NCBI RefSeq assembly: GCF_002795245.1
Contig: NZ_PGVG01000031.1
Coordinates: forward strand, 24,896-88,895
DNA from: Bradyrhizobium forestalis
GTDB lineage: Bacteria > Pseudomonadota > Alphaproteobacteria > Rhizobiales > Xanthobacteraceae
DNA: 64,000 bases
Reading direction: 5' to 3'
In this document: in pieces, positions 25,791-34,218 of the stretch
Numbering within the stretch: the first letter of the stretch is position 1
Layout: each line of letters starts with the position of its first letter
Notes under the pieces: generated by a model
Told to the model about the DNA's origin: nothing
Databases searched by the model: none
What the model saw: the letters and a program-made list of their open reading frames with translations, nothing else
Program-made: the position numbers and the translations under genes

Positions 25791-27446
25791 TCAGTTAAGC
25801 GTTTTTACGACCGGCTGATTCGCAGCGGCCGGTGCTGGAACGGTCGCGGTGACCTCGGGAGCGATGATGTGACCATAGGGTCCTTTCACGTCGCCGCCGG
25901 AATTGACGTAGTCATTGTAACGCTTGCGGACTTCCATCTGGCCGTTGAGGAAGAAATCGACGTCGTTGGCCGGAAGGCGGGAGTCGAGCGGCGACGCCAG
26001 TTGCTGACCGGGTGCAGCCGGTGCGACCAGGCGCGGCGTCACGATGATGACGAGATCGGTCTCCTCCTGCTGGTACGACTTGCTGCTGAACAAGGCTCCA
26101 AGCACGGGTACCGAGCCAATCCAGGGCAATTGCGAAACGTCCTGACGGTTGCGGGTTTGCAGCAGGCCGGCGATCGCAAAGCTCTGACCATCCCGCAATT
26201 CCACCGTCGTGCGCGCATCGCGGCGGGTCAATGCTGGAACGGTCGTGCCCTGAATCGTCACCGCATTGGCGAAATCAAGCTCACTGACCGACGGCTCCAC
26301 CCGAAGGTTGATCACGCCCCGCGAGAGGACGGTAGGGACGAAGGCCAGTTCGACACCGAACTTCTTGTAGTCGATGGTGATGGTGGGAAAGCCGTTCGCC
26401 GTCGTGTTCGGTATCGGCACTGGAAATTCACCACCGGCCAGGAAGCGAGCCGCATCGCCGGAAAGCGTGGTCAGGTTTGGCTCCGCCAGCCGTCGTGCCA
26501 GTCCTTTGGTTTCCAGCGCCGAGATCAATAGGTCTACCGACCCCCCATTGCTGGTTCGGACGATGCTGGTCAACAAGCTTCCGAACGGGACCGGAGCTAT
26601 GCCGCCCGCGGTTCCCAAGAGCGTGCCCGCCGTTCCGAGTATCGGAAGACTGCCGGTAGGCGACGCACCAACAGGTGTGCCGCCGGTATTACCAATGGGG
26701 TTTTGGACCGTATTGATACCGCCGATCGGACGACGGCCCGTTGCGGCAGTGGCACCACCACGCCCCGTGTTCGCGACATTGGTTCCATTGGCGTTCGCCG
26801 CGTACAGGTTCACGCCGAGGTCGCGGCCGGCATCCCGGGTGACCTCGAGAAAGCGCACCTCCAGCATCACCTGCTGCGGCGCCGCGACGCTCATCGCATT
26901 GACGACGACGCCGCCTTTCGCGACCGTGCTGGTGGCGATCGCCATGGCGCGCTCCGCCGTAACCGCGTCGGCCGCGGTTCCGCTAAGCACCACCTGGCCC
27001 TCGGAAGCCGACACGCGGATACCCTGCCCGCCGGTGCTGGACCGGATGTTCTGCTGCAAATTGCCCGTATCGATCACGACCTCGACGTCGAGGATCCCGA
27101 TCTGCTTCATCGACGAATCAAACAGGATGACGTTGGTGGTGCCCGTCTGCTTGCCCTGGACATAGATGAGGTGATCGCTCAGCGACTTCACGTCGACGAT
27201 GTCGGGCGAGCCCGCGACAATCGTTGCGAAAGGCGTATCGACCTTGAAGGTGCGTGACTTGTTGACGACCACCTTGACCCGCTGGACGTCGCTCATTTCG
27301 CTGACGAAGACGCCGCCGGAGGAGCCACGCCGGTCTGCAGCCGTCGCGCGGTCAGCGGACGCAAACGAGGCGAGCGCCGCGCCGAGACCGATCACGCTGA
27401 AGGCGAGAAGCCCTCCTACCTTGCCCGAAATGCAACCGCCACCCAT
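25791..27446 (-). CDS. cpaC: Outer-membrane secretin of the Tad pilus
   Basis: CpaC/RcpA forms the outer-membrane channel through which the Flp pilus passes. The 551-aa protein has a signal-peptide-like N-terminus, an N0-like domain (KVVVNKSRTFKVDTPFATIVAGSPDIVDV) and a BON-like segment (GIRVSASEGQVVLSGTAADAV). The C-terminal secretin domain has VMLEVRFLEVTRDAGRDLGVNL and LPWIGSVPVLGALFSSKSYQQEETDLVIIVTPRLV. A Gly/Ala-rich insert (about 210-270) precedes the secretin core. It is separated from the upstream tadE gene by 585 bp, so it probably has its own promoter. Confidence 0.93.
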   Translation of the reverse strand: MGGGCISGKVGGLLAFSVIGLGAALASFASADRATAADRRGSSGGVFVSEMSDVQRVKVVVNKSRTFKVDTPFATIVAGSPDIVDVKSLSDHLIYVQGKQTGTTNVILFDSSMKQIGILDVEVVIDTGNLQQNIRSSTGGQGIRVSASEGQVVLSGTAADAVTAERAMAIATSTVAKGGVVVNAMSVAAPQQVMLEVRFLEVTRDAGRDLGVNLYAANANGTNVANTGRGGATAATGRRPIGGINTVQNPIGNTGGTPVGASPTGSLPILGTAGTLLGTAGGIAPVPFGSLLTSIVRTSNGGSVDLLISALETKGLARRLAEPNLTTLSGDAARFLAGGEFPVPIPNTTANGFPTITIDYKKFGVELAFVPTVLSRGVINLRVEPSVSELDFANAVTIQGTTVPALTRRDARTTVELRDGQSFAIAGLLQTRNRQDVSQLPWIGSVPVLGALFSSKSYQQEETDLVIIVTPRLVAPAAPGQQLASPLDSRLPANDVDFFLNGQMEVRKRYNDYVNSGGDVKGPYGHIIAPEVTATVPAPAAANQPVVKTLN

Positions 27447-28031
27447 TCGAGTCCCCCCGCTGCGATCCGCGGCATCCCCGCAAATCTACGTGCTCGATAT
27501 CCCCAACAGTTCCCCTCTGCGCACCACGTCGCAGAGCTTACAAGCTGTCCCACTACAATTCGTTACTTCGTGTTTCCAAGATCATCGTCCTTGATGCTGC
27601 CTTCTTGCAAGACGAGACGCCTACTGTCCTGCCGGAAGCAGCAAAGAAAACTTTCCAATGTTGCGGGCGCGCATCATTTCTCTCCGCAGCTCTGTTCGGA
27701 ACTATGCTGCAGCACAACCATCTTGGCGCGCGCTTCCACATTCGCCCACATCGAATGGCGTCCGCTTGCCGTCTTCAAAAGGCACTTGGCCAGGCGCAGA
27801 CTGCTCTGGCGCAGTTCGGTTCCCAAGCGTTTGTCCAGCTCAACATGCGCCGACCCGCGGCAATGTCTGCCAATATGCGTAAGGTATATTGCCATATTTG
27901 GTGCTCGCGCCAATGATGCCCGCACCGTGGAACTCGGCGTGATGGCATGTCTCGGCTTCGCATCCGCCGTCATCGTGATCGCCATCGCCAGGGGCCGGTC
28001 GGGTGTTCATCGGCTGGTGCTCGGGAGTGGG
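27447..28031. other. 585-bp gap inside the Tad locus
   Basis: No reading frame here has coding character on either strand. The gap separates the flp-to-tadE block from cpaC-lipoprotein-tadD and probably holds a promoter for cpaC. I see no RNA gene, insertion sequence or strong hairpin. Confidence 0.4.
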
Positions 28032-28451
28032 CTAGAAGGGAATTTGCGTTGACGCGCTCGGCGCATTGAGCGTCGTGCCCCATATCGGCATCAGCATGGT
28101 GAAGCCGGCTTGAGAAGCGGTCACGGTCAAATTGTTGCCGCTGGATGCCACGGTCAGCGTCGGCGTGAGACCGCCGCGATACAGGAATGGCGCGGCATTC
28201 TGCTTGTCGGCCGTGGACAGGTAATCGGTGGTGCAGCTGGACGGCGACTGGGGCGGGCTCTGAGTTAGGTTAGGCGTGTAGCAGTTGATCATGATCGCCC
28301 GAGCCCCGGCGCTCGCGAGCGTCCGCAAGGACTGCATCGTGATGGCATAGCGTCCGAGATCGAAGATGGCGAAGATCAACATGAAAAGGGACACGAAGAC
28401 GAGAATGAATTCGAACGATGCGACGCCGCGATTGTCGAGCTTTCTCATCAC
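28032..28451 (-). CDS. TadE-family pseudopilin-like protein (second copy)
   Basis: This 139-aa protein has a short basic N-terminus (RKLDNRGVASFEFILVFVSLFMLIFAIFDLGRYAI) typical of the TadE-like domain: a processing Gly, a Glu five residues later and a hydrophobic helix. TadE/TadF proteins are minor pseudopilins processed by the CpaA peptidase. It overlaps tadG by four bases (ATGA), so translation is coupled. Confidence 0.85.
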   Translation of the reverse strand: MMRKLDNRGVASFEFILVFVSLFMLIFAIFDLGRYAITMQSLRTLASAGARAIMINCYTPNLTQSPPQSPSSCTTDYLSTADKQNAAPFLYRGGLTPTLTVASSGNNLTVTASQAGFTMLMPIWGTTLNAPSASTQIPF

Positions 28452-29818
28452 TGCACCAAGCGGACGACTTGGGTGTAAGGGACGGTGACCGGGTTACATC
28501 CATCCGTGCTCAAGAAGCCGCCACCGCCCATGGTGAGTGTTTGGGCGATCACTTGTGAACAGGTCGTATTGGTACTTTCTGTCGCTCCGTTCCACGTAAC
28601 GTCGACGTGCGGGAAATACATCGCACCACCCAGCTTAACCGTACCGCCGTTGATGGTGACCTGATTACTGCTCTTGCTCGGTGCCTGATCATCAATCAGA
28701 ACGCCGTTCAGATCAGAAGAGAAAGTGTTGGTGTAAGGCGCGGACAGATTAACTACAGCGCCGCCAGAGATAGAAATGCTCGAATCCCCGAGTAATACAA
28801 GGGTGACCCCTACACCTGTGCCTGCCGGTGGCCAGGGTGTGCAGGCACTGCAGGTGATGGTTCCGCCATTGAATTTTATTGTCCCATTGTAGAAAAAGTA
28901 CGTGCCCGGACTAAAATCTACCGCGTTCCCGGTCGTGCACGTTAGGTTGCGGTACAGGTTAGTGCTGCTCGGCGGGGCATTGGGCGTCAACGTACCACTG
29001 CATGCCAAATCGTTTGGCCTCCCGCTCGAGGTCAAGCTGTTGAACGATTCGCTGTCCAATTTGCTAAGCGGATTGTTAGCGTACGGCATAAAGTAGTTGT
29101 GCGTCACGCCGGGATCAGCGCAGGTGCTGGCCGGACTACAGCCGGTTGCACCCAAGACGGCCCATCCCGACCCGGTGAAAGAGGCAGTGCTGGCAAACTG
29201 AACACTGGCATCCGACATTATCGGGCAACCCGTGCCGTTGTTGCTGACGTTACCAGAAATTTTAAGAGCCCCTCCGCCCCCGTTCGGATCAGGTCCGAGC
29301 GCCAAGGCGCACACCTTGCTCGGCAGTTCGACCAGAGCGATCGCTTGGGCGGGGATGTTGACGGTGGTCAAACCCAGCACCGCCGCCAAGTAGGCCGGCT
29401 GTTGCTGGCTGACCCTGGCGCGAACGGCGTTGCCGCCTCCTGCGGGCGGCGTCGTGAACGCACCCGCACTGTAGCTGCCGATATCGATCTGCACGGCCCG
29501 CGAGATTCCCGTCGGAAGGCTGGTCGCACAGTTGGTGCCCGGATAGGCCGTGTCGCCGGAGTTGCAGAACCCGTTCTGTGCCGCGAATTCCTTGGCGTGA
29601 TAGTCCACTGATGCATCGCAGAGCACACCAGCATTCGCGCATGCAAGCCGCAAGGCGCCCGAATAGGCCGCCGCATCAGCCGCATTCTGCGCATGCTGCC
29701 TGGTGACGTACCAGGATCCGGCCTCGGCCCCGAGTGCGACCACGCCGATGAGAGGCACCAGGGCGATGACTGTCGCGAATGCGGCCGAGCCTTGCCTGGA
29801 ACGGAGCAGACTACGCAT
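28448..29818 (-). CDS. tadG: TadG-like pilus-associated protein
   Basis: This 456-aa protein has the TadG N-terminal motif (RQGSAAFATVIALVPLIGVVALGAEAGSWYVTRQHAQNAADAAAYSGAL) as a single membrane anchor. A large exported region follows, rich in Gly, Ser, Asn and Cys pairs, consistent with an extracytoplasmic disulfide-bonded domain. The ATG at 29818 lies 8 bp after the first tadE gene. TadG proteins are thought to help anchor or assemble Flp pili in the envelope. Confidence 0.85.
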   Translation of the reverse strand: MRSLLRSRQGSAAFATVIALVPLIGVVALGAEAGSWYVTRQHAQNAADAAAYSGALRLACANAGVLCDASVDYHAKEFAAQNGFCNSGDTAYPGTNCATSLPTGISRAVQIDIGSYSAGAFTTPPAGGGNAVRARVSQQQPAYLAAVLGLTTVNIPAQAIALVELPSKVCALALGPDPNGGGGALKISGNVSNNGTGCPIMSDASVQFASTASFTGSGWAVLGATGCSPASTCADPGVTHNYFMPYANNPLSKLDSESFNSLTSSGRPNDLACSGTLTPNAPPSSTNLYRNLTCTTGNAVDFSPGTYFFYNGTIKFNGGTITCSACTPWPPAGTGVGVTLVLLGDSSISISGGAVVNLSAPYTNTFSSDLNGVLIDDQAPSKSSNQVTINGGTVKLGGAMYFPHVDVTWNGATESTNTTCSQVIAQTLTMGGGGFLSTDGCNPVTVPYTQVVRLVQ

Positions 29819-29826
29819 GAAAACAC

Positions 29827-30345
29827 CTACTGGAAGCGTTCAGAGTAAGGCAGCGTGTACGTACAACTGTTGGGGCACAGCACCGACGTCAACACGATCG
29901 GGGCCAAAGTGACAGTTGTCGAAAAGGTAAAGTACTTGGGAGTCGTACCAAGATTGCCGGAGTTGCAGACAGTGCTTCCGCACATGACCTGGATGTTTCC
30001 GATGGCATATCCTGCGACTGTCGTCTGCAGCGTTGACACCCAGGTCCCCGGGTTCGCCGGGTCGGGCGGACTCTTGTACTGAATATACTGCCCGAAAGAG
30101 CGCAGGGCGGTCCACGCGGAGATGAACCGGAATCCCGCGGCGGCGACGTCGGCGAGCGGCATCAGCAGGAACGACACCAAGAATATGTAAACGAATACTG
30201 TCTCGAACGCGACGGCGCCCCGCTGATCCGCGATAAAAGACCTTCTACGAAGCGCTCGCGTACCTCGCCCGATACTTACGACGTCCGGTCGCGGACTCGG
30301 AGCAGTCGCGATTTGAACCATGTCCACCACAATCGGGCCACGCAT
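29827..30345 (-). CDS. tadE: TadE-family pseudopilin-like protein (first copy)
   Basis: This 172-aa protein has a basic N-terminal stretch of about 40 residues, then the TadE-like signature DQRGAVAFETVFVYIFLVSFLLMPLADVAAAGFRF, with the processing Gly and Glu at +5. The soluble part holds four Cys that could form disulfides. It lies six bases after the methyltransferase-like gene and eight before tadG. The long pre-sequence is unusual for the family; no better internal start is seen. Confidence 0.82.
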   Translation of the reverse strand: MRGPIVVDMVQIATAPSPRPDVVSIGRGTRALRRRSFIADQRGAVAFETVFVYIFLVSFLLMPLADVAAAGFRFISAWTALRSFGQYIQYKSPPDPANPGTWVSTLQTTVAGYAIGNIQVMCGSTVCNSGNLGTTPKYFTFSTTVTLAPIVLTSVLCPNSCTYTLPYSERFQ

Positions 30346-30351
30346 AGCCGC

Positions 30352-30999
30352 TCACCAAACGTAAGGAATCACTCGCCAACGTGATGCTTCGTAACTCGAA
30401 TACTCAGGGCAATTGCGCCGAAGCAGGTCTTCTTCGTAGAGTATTCGGCAGACCTGAATGCCGATATGCAGGACCAGTACGATCACCGTAACCGGTGTCA
30501 GGTATTGCAGCACGACGCCCAGCACCACGATTTCTTCCGCGACATAGAGCGGGTGCTTGATCCATCGATACGGGCCGGTCTGGACCACCGAGCGCGCCTG
30601 CGGCACCAGGCTGAACGACCGACCCAGATGTCGGATGGTGACAAGCATCATGATCGTGCCGACCAGCACGCAAGCCGTCGACGCCAGGTTGGGCAGCGTG
30701 TCGTCGGTCTTGCCGAGGAAGCTGATCGTCCATGGCAGATAGCTGCCGACGAAGGCCGCTATTCTTGGAAGCAGGCCGTCTGCATGCGCCTTTGCCGGTG
30801 AGCGCGACATGATCAGCAGCGCCAGGAGCATGTAGAAGATGCCGAGGCAAAAACTCGACAAAAGCGAGGGCCATGGATCGGTCAGCGACGCCCCAACTCT
30901 GACGGCGACGCAAAGTGCCAGCAACATGAACCACAAGCTGCCAAGCAACCGCATGATCCGGTCGTAAGATCCGCTCTTGGAGAGGGCAATTGTGTTCAT
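30352..30999 (-). CDS. Isoprenylcysteine-methyltransferase-like (ICMT/PEMT) membrane protein in the Tad operon
   Basis: This 215-aa integral membrane protein has about five hydrophobic segments. Its C-terminal region (TGPYRWIKHPLYVAEEIVVLGVVLQY, then EEDLLRRNCPEYSSYEASRWRVIPYVW) matches the SAM-binding signature of the ICMT/phospholipid-methyltransferase superfamily (RHPxY, late Glu-Glu). It lies 2 bp after tadC and 6 bp before tadE, so it is cotranscribed with the pilus genes. Bacterial members methylate lipids or other membrane substrates; the substrate here is unknown. Confidence 0.8.
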   Translation of the reverse strand: MNTIALSKSGSYDRIMRLLGSLWFMLLALCVAVRVGASLTDPWPSLLSSFCLGIFYMLLALLIMSRSPAKAHADGLLPRIAAFVGSYLPWTISFLGKTDDTLPNLASTACVLVGTIMMLVTIRHLGRSFSLVPQARSVVQTGPYRWIKHPLYVAEEIVVLGVVLQYLTPVTVIVLVLHIGIQVCRILYEEDLLRRNCPEYSSYEASRWRVIPYVW

Positions 31000-31001
31000 G
31001 G

Positions 31002-31910
31002 CTACTTTCCGAAGCTGGCGAACGAACGCACGAGATGCAGAACGGGGCTTCCCCCCATGATGACGAACATGGCCGGAAGCAGGAACAGCACCATCGGAAT
31101 AGTCAGCTTGGCGCCCAACTTGTGTGCTCTTTCTTCCAGCTTCGTGATGCGTTCCCGCCGCAGGTCGAGCGCGATACTGCGTAGCGCCTGTCCCAACGGC
31201 GTTCCGTATTGCAGGCTCTGGCTGATCATCGTGCCGAACCGGCGAAGGCCATCCGACGTGGACGCCAAATTCTCGAATGCTTCGACGCGGCTTGGCAGTA
31301 TCCGGAGATCATCGAGAAGACGGTGCAGAACCCAGGCCATGGCGGGATTGGTCGACTTCATTTCTTCGGCGACTCGCCCCAGCCCGCTTTCCAGGCCCAT
31401 TCCCGCCTCGCTGCATACGATCAGCAGATCGATCATATCCGGCGCGCCTAGCCGAACGGCAGCATCAAAGCGCCGCTTCATCACCGACAGAGCCAATCGC
31501 GGCCCCAGGATTCCGATCACCACGCCCATCAGCGTGAAGACCAGCACGTCGGCAGGTCCCCTTCCCGAAAGCTGTGCCAGAAGCAGCGCAATGACCGGCA
31601 GCACGAACATGCTGACAACCTTGATGCCGATCCAGATCGGCAGGGTTCGATGATGATTGAAGCCGGATGAGTGGAGGATCGTTCGTAGCTCCTCCAGATT
31701 CTCTTCGGCGTAGAAGCGCCGGTACCGCATGCCCAGCCATGAAAACAAACCGGTCAGGTCCTTGAATCGGGCTGACCGGTAAGGGATACCCATCACGGCG
31801 TTCGACACCCGCGTGTCCAATGCCCGGACGTGTAGCTCGCGGATGAGCAACATGCAGGCCGCAGTCCCAGCTGCGACTGCGAGGGCCACCAGACCGAGAC
31901 CAAAAGTCAT
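31002..31910 (-). CDS. tadC: Tad inner-membrane platform protein TadC
   Basis: TadC partners TadB in the inner-membrane platform that extrudes Flp pili. The 302-aa protein has the type II secretion F domain (APDMIDLLIVCSEAGMGLESGLGRVAEEM, FGTMISQSLQYGTPLGQALRSIALDLR). It has membrane segments at both ends (LGLVALAVAAGTAACMLLI; LTIPMVLFLLPAMFVIMGG). The ATG at 31910 overlaps tadB by four bases (ATGA). A longer in-frame extension inside tadB was rejected. Confidence 0.92.
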   Translation of the reverse strand: MTFGLGLVALAVAAGTAACMLLIRELHVRALDTRVSNAVMGIPYRSARFKDLTGLFSWLGMRYRRFYAEENLEELRTILHSSGFNHHRTLPIWIGIKVVSMFVLPVIALLLAQLSGRGPADVLVFTLMGVVIGILGPRLALSVMKRRFDAAVRLGAPDMIDLLIVCSEAGMGLESGLGRVAEEMKSTNPAMAWVLHRLLDDLRILPSRVEAFENLASTSDGLRRFGTMISQSLQYGTPLGQALRSIALDLRRERITKLEERAHKLGAKLTIPMVLFLLPAMFVIMGGSPVLHLVRSFASFGK

Positions 31911-32839
31911 AGTTCTGTTTCCCGCCTGACCATCCAACTTATCACCAGATGCCCGATGAGCACCGAGACGATTGCGTAAGCCAGAAGCTTGTTTCCAGTC
32001 GGATCGGAGAACAACAGATCGACATTCTGCGGATTGGCCGCGTATAGCAATGCTCCGGCAATCAGGGGCGAGATCGTGAGTGCTCGCGAGGAAAAAATCA
32101 CTTCTCCCGCCAGCGCCTTGGCGCGAGCAGCGAGCGCGACACGCTGACTCACCGTGTCGCCCAACGTCTGCAAGGTTTCGGCCAAGCTGCCACCCGACTT
32201 CAACTGGACTGCAAGTGTCACCGCGAACATCGCGTACTCTGCCACTTGCGTTCGCCGATAGACGGCTTCGACGGCTTCCTCCGGAGGTCTTCCCAGATTC
32301 ACCTCGCTGCATACGATTGCAAACTGCCCGGACGTTGGTTGCGGCATCTCGCGCGCGATGGTGCGAAATGCTTCGTGCACAGGCAGGCCCGATCGAACCG
32401 TGCTTGTCACCAGCTGAATGGCGTCAGGCAGCTGTCGGAAAAGTTGACTGGCGAAGCGACGTTGCTGCCATCCAAACAGACCTCGCACGACCACCATGGC
32501 GGCGATTGCAGCCGTGACGGACACGTAGAAAATGGAAAACCCCAGCAGGTGGTTGGCATAGAAGATCGCTGCTACCGTGATGGCGGCAGCAAGCAGCACA
32601 TACGCCGGATGCCAAGTGTGGACCATCTCGGGCCTGTAATTGACCAAACGGTGCAGAAGCAGATACCGGGATCCGGTCTCCGCCCTGCGAATGGATGGCA
32701 GGCTGGCCGGATGGGAGGCCGGTAGAGCTACCGCCAGCCGGCGATGCATGCGACGCTCACGTCCGTCGAGCCACAGCGAACTAGCGGCTGCGCACATCGC
32801 AAGCACCAGGACAGCGACGATCACGGACTCAGGTATCAT
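31907..32839 (-). CDS. tadB: Tad inner-membrane platform protein TadB
   Basis: This 310-aa platform protein has a type II secretion F domain (LPDAIQLVTSTVRSGLPVHEAFRTIAREMPQPT, EYAMFAVTLAVQLKSGGSLAETLQTL) between N-terminal and C-terminal membrane segments. The ATG at 32839 overlaps the cpaF stop (ATGA), and the gene ends in another ATGA overlap with tadC, which indicates tight translational coupling. Confidence 0.92.
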   Translation of the reverse strand: MIPESVIVAVLVLAMCAAASSLWLDGRERRMHRRLAVALPASHPASLPSIRRAETGSRYLLLHRLVNYRPEMVHTWHPAYVLLAAAITVAAIFYANHLLGFSIFYVSVTAAIAAMVVVRGLFGWQQRRFASQLFRQLPDAIQLVTSTVRSGLPVHEAFRTIAREMPQPTSGQFAIVCSEVNLGRPPEEAVEAVYRRTQVAEYAMFAVTLAVQLKSGGSLAETLQTLGDTVSQRVALAARAKALAGEVIFSSRALTISPLIAGALLYAANPQNVDLLFSDPTGNKLLAYAIVSVLIGHLVISWMVRRETEL

Positions 32840-34218
32840 ATTTGCCTCATAGCCTCGGCCCAAGCGCGATCAAGCCCGAAATAGACAAGACGGCTTTTGA
32901 ATTTCGGGACTGCAGGGGTGGCCCTGTAGGTGCCCGAGATCCGGCCGTGCTCATCCTCCTCCTGGTACTCGAAGGCTGCGACGTCATTGGTGGTGATCAC
33001 ATCCGCTTCCAACCCCATCACCTCGCTGATCTGGACAATGCGACGTTGTCCATCGCGCATGCGTTCGACTTGCACGATGAGATCCAGCGCAGCGACGATC
33101 TGAGCTCGAATGGCCCGCGATGGCAGATTCACCTGCCCCATCTGCACCATGTTCTCGATGCGGGTCAGGGCATCGCGGGCGCTATTGGCATGGACCGTGG
33201 AGATCGAGCCATCATGGCCGGTGTTCATCGCCTGCAGCATGTCAAACGCCTCGGCGCCGCGCACCTCGCCCACGACGATCCGGTCGGGCCGCATGCGCAG
33301 CGCATTCCACAAGAGATCGCGCTGTGTCACCTGCCCCGTGCCTTCGAGGCTGGGAGGCCGGGTCTCCAGGCTGATCACGTGCGGCTGCTGAAGCTGCAAC
33401 TCTGCCGCATCCTCGATGGTGACGACGCGCTCGCTGTGATCGATGAACTGGCTCATGGCGTTGAGCAGCGTCGTCTTGCCGGACCCGGTGCCGCCGGAGA
33501 CCAGTACGTTGAGCCGACACCGGGCGGCGATCTCCAGCAATTGTCCGATGGCTGCGGTCATCGAGCCGTTTTCGACCATTGCGGCGATATCCAAGCGGCG
33601 GCTCGGAAATTTCCGGATCGAAATGCAGGGGCTATGGATCGCCAGCGGCGGGAAGATGATGTTGACCCGGCTGCCATCGGGCAAGCGGCAATCCACCATC
33701 GGACTGGATTCATCGATGCGCCGCCCAACTTGCGCGGCAATCTTCTGGGCCACCGACGCGATGTGATCGTTGTCGCGGAAACGCACCGCGATCCGCTCCA
33801 GCTTGCCGGCTCGCTCGACATATACGTTGCTCGGTCCGTTGATCATGATGTCGTTGATCGACTGATCGAGCAGAAGCGGACGCAGCGGCCCGTAGCCGGT
33901 CATGTCGTCCGCAATCTCATCCGCCAGTTGAAGCTGCTCGCGGCCCGACAGCTCGAGCCGTTCCTCATTGGCTATTCCGTGGATGATTTCCTCGATCTGC
34001 CGCCGCAGGACCTCACGCGAGACAGTTGCGGCCACCGATGGCTCGATCTGCTCGATGACGCGTTCGCGCAGCGAAGCCGGCATCACTGGCCGCTCAATCG
34101 AAGGTTCGTCGCGCCTTGACACTGATGACGGCACGCTTGGCGTCGATGCAGCCAAGCTTGGCGTCAATGCAGGCAATCGAACCGACGTTTCGTCGTCGCG
34201 CCTACCGAACTTTCTCAT
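32836..34218 (-). CDS. cpaF: Tad pilus assembly/retraction ATPase CpaF
   Basis: CpaF/TadA is the hexameric secretion ATPase that powers Tad pilus extension. The 460-aa protein has an N-terminal disordered region, then LLDQSINDIMINGPSNVYVER, Walker A SGGTGSGKTTLLNAM (about residue 240), VTIEDAAELQL, the Asp box/Walker B region (MRPDRIVVGEVRGAEAFDML) and the His box (GHDGSISTVHANSARDAL). It overlaps cpaE by four bases upstream and tadB by four bases downstream. Confidence 0.95.
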   Translation of the reverse strand: MRKFGRRDDETSVRLPALTPSLAASTPSVPSSVSRRDEPSIERPVMPASLRERVIEQIEPSVAATVSREVLRRQIEEIIHGIANEERLELSGREQLQLADEIADDMTGYGPLRPLLLDQSINDIMINGPSNVYVERAGKLERIAVRFRDNDHIASVAQKIAAQVGRRIDESSPMVDCRLPDGSRVNIIFPPLAIHSPCISIRKFPSRRLDIAAMVENGSMTAAIGQLLEIAARCRLNVLVSGGTGSGKTTLLNAMSQFIDHSERVVTIEDAAELQLQQPHVISLETRPPSLEGTGQVTQRDLLWNALRMRPDRIVVGEVRGAEAFDMLQAMNTGHDGSISTVHANSARDALTRIENMVQMGQVNLPSRAIRAQIVAALDLIVQVERMRDGQRRIVQISEVMGLEADVITTNDVAAFEYQEEDEHGRISGTYRATPAVPKFKSRLVYFGLDRAWAEAMRQI

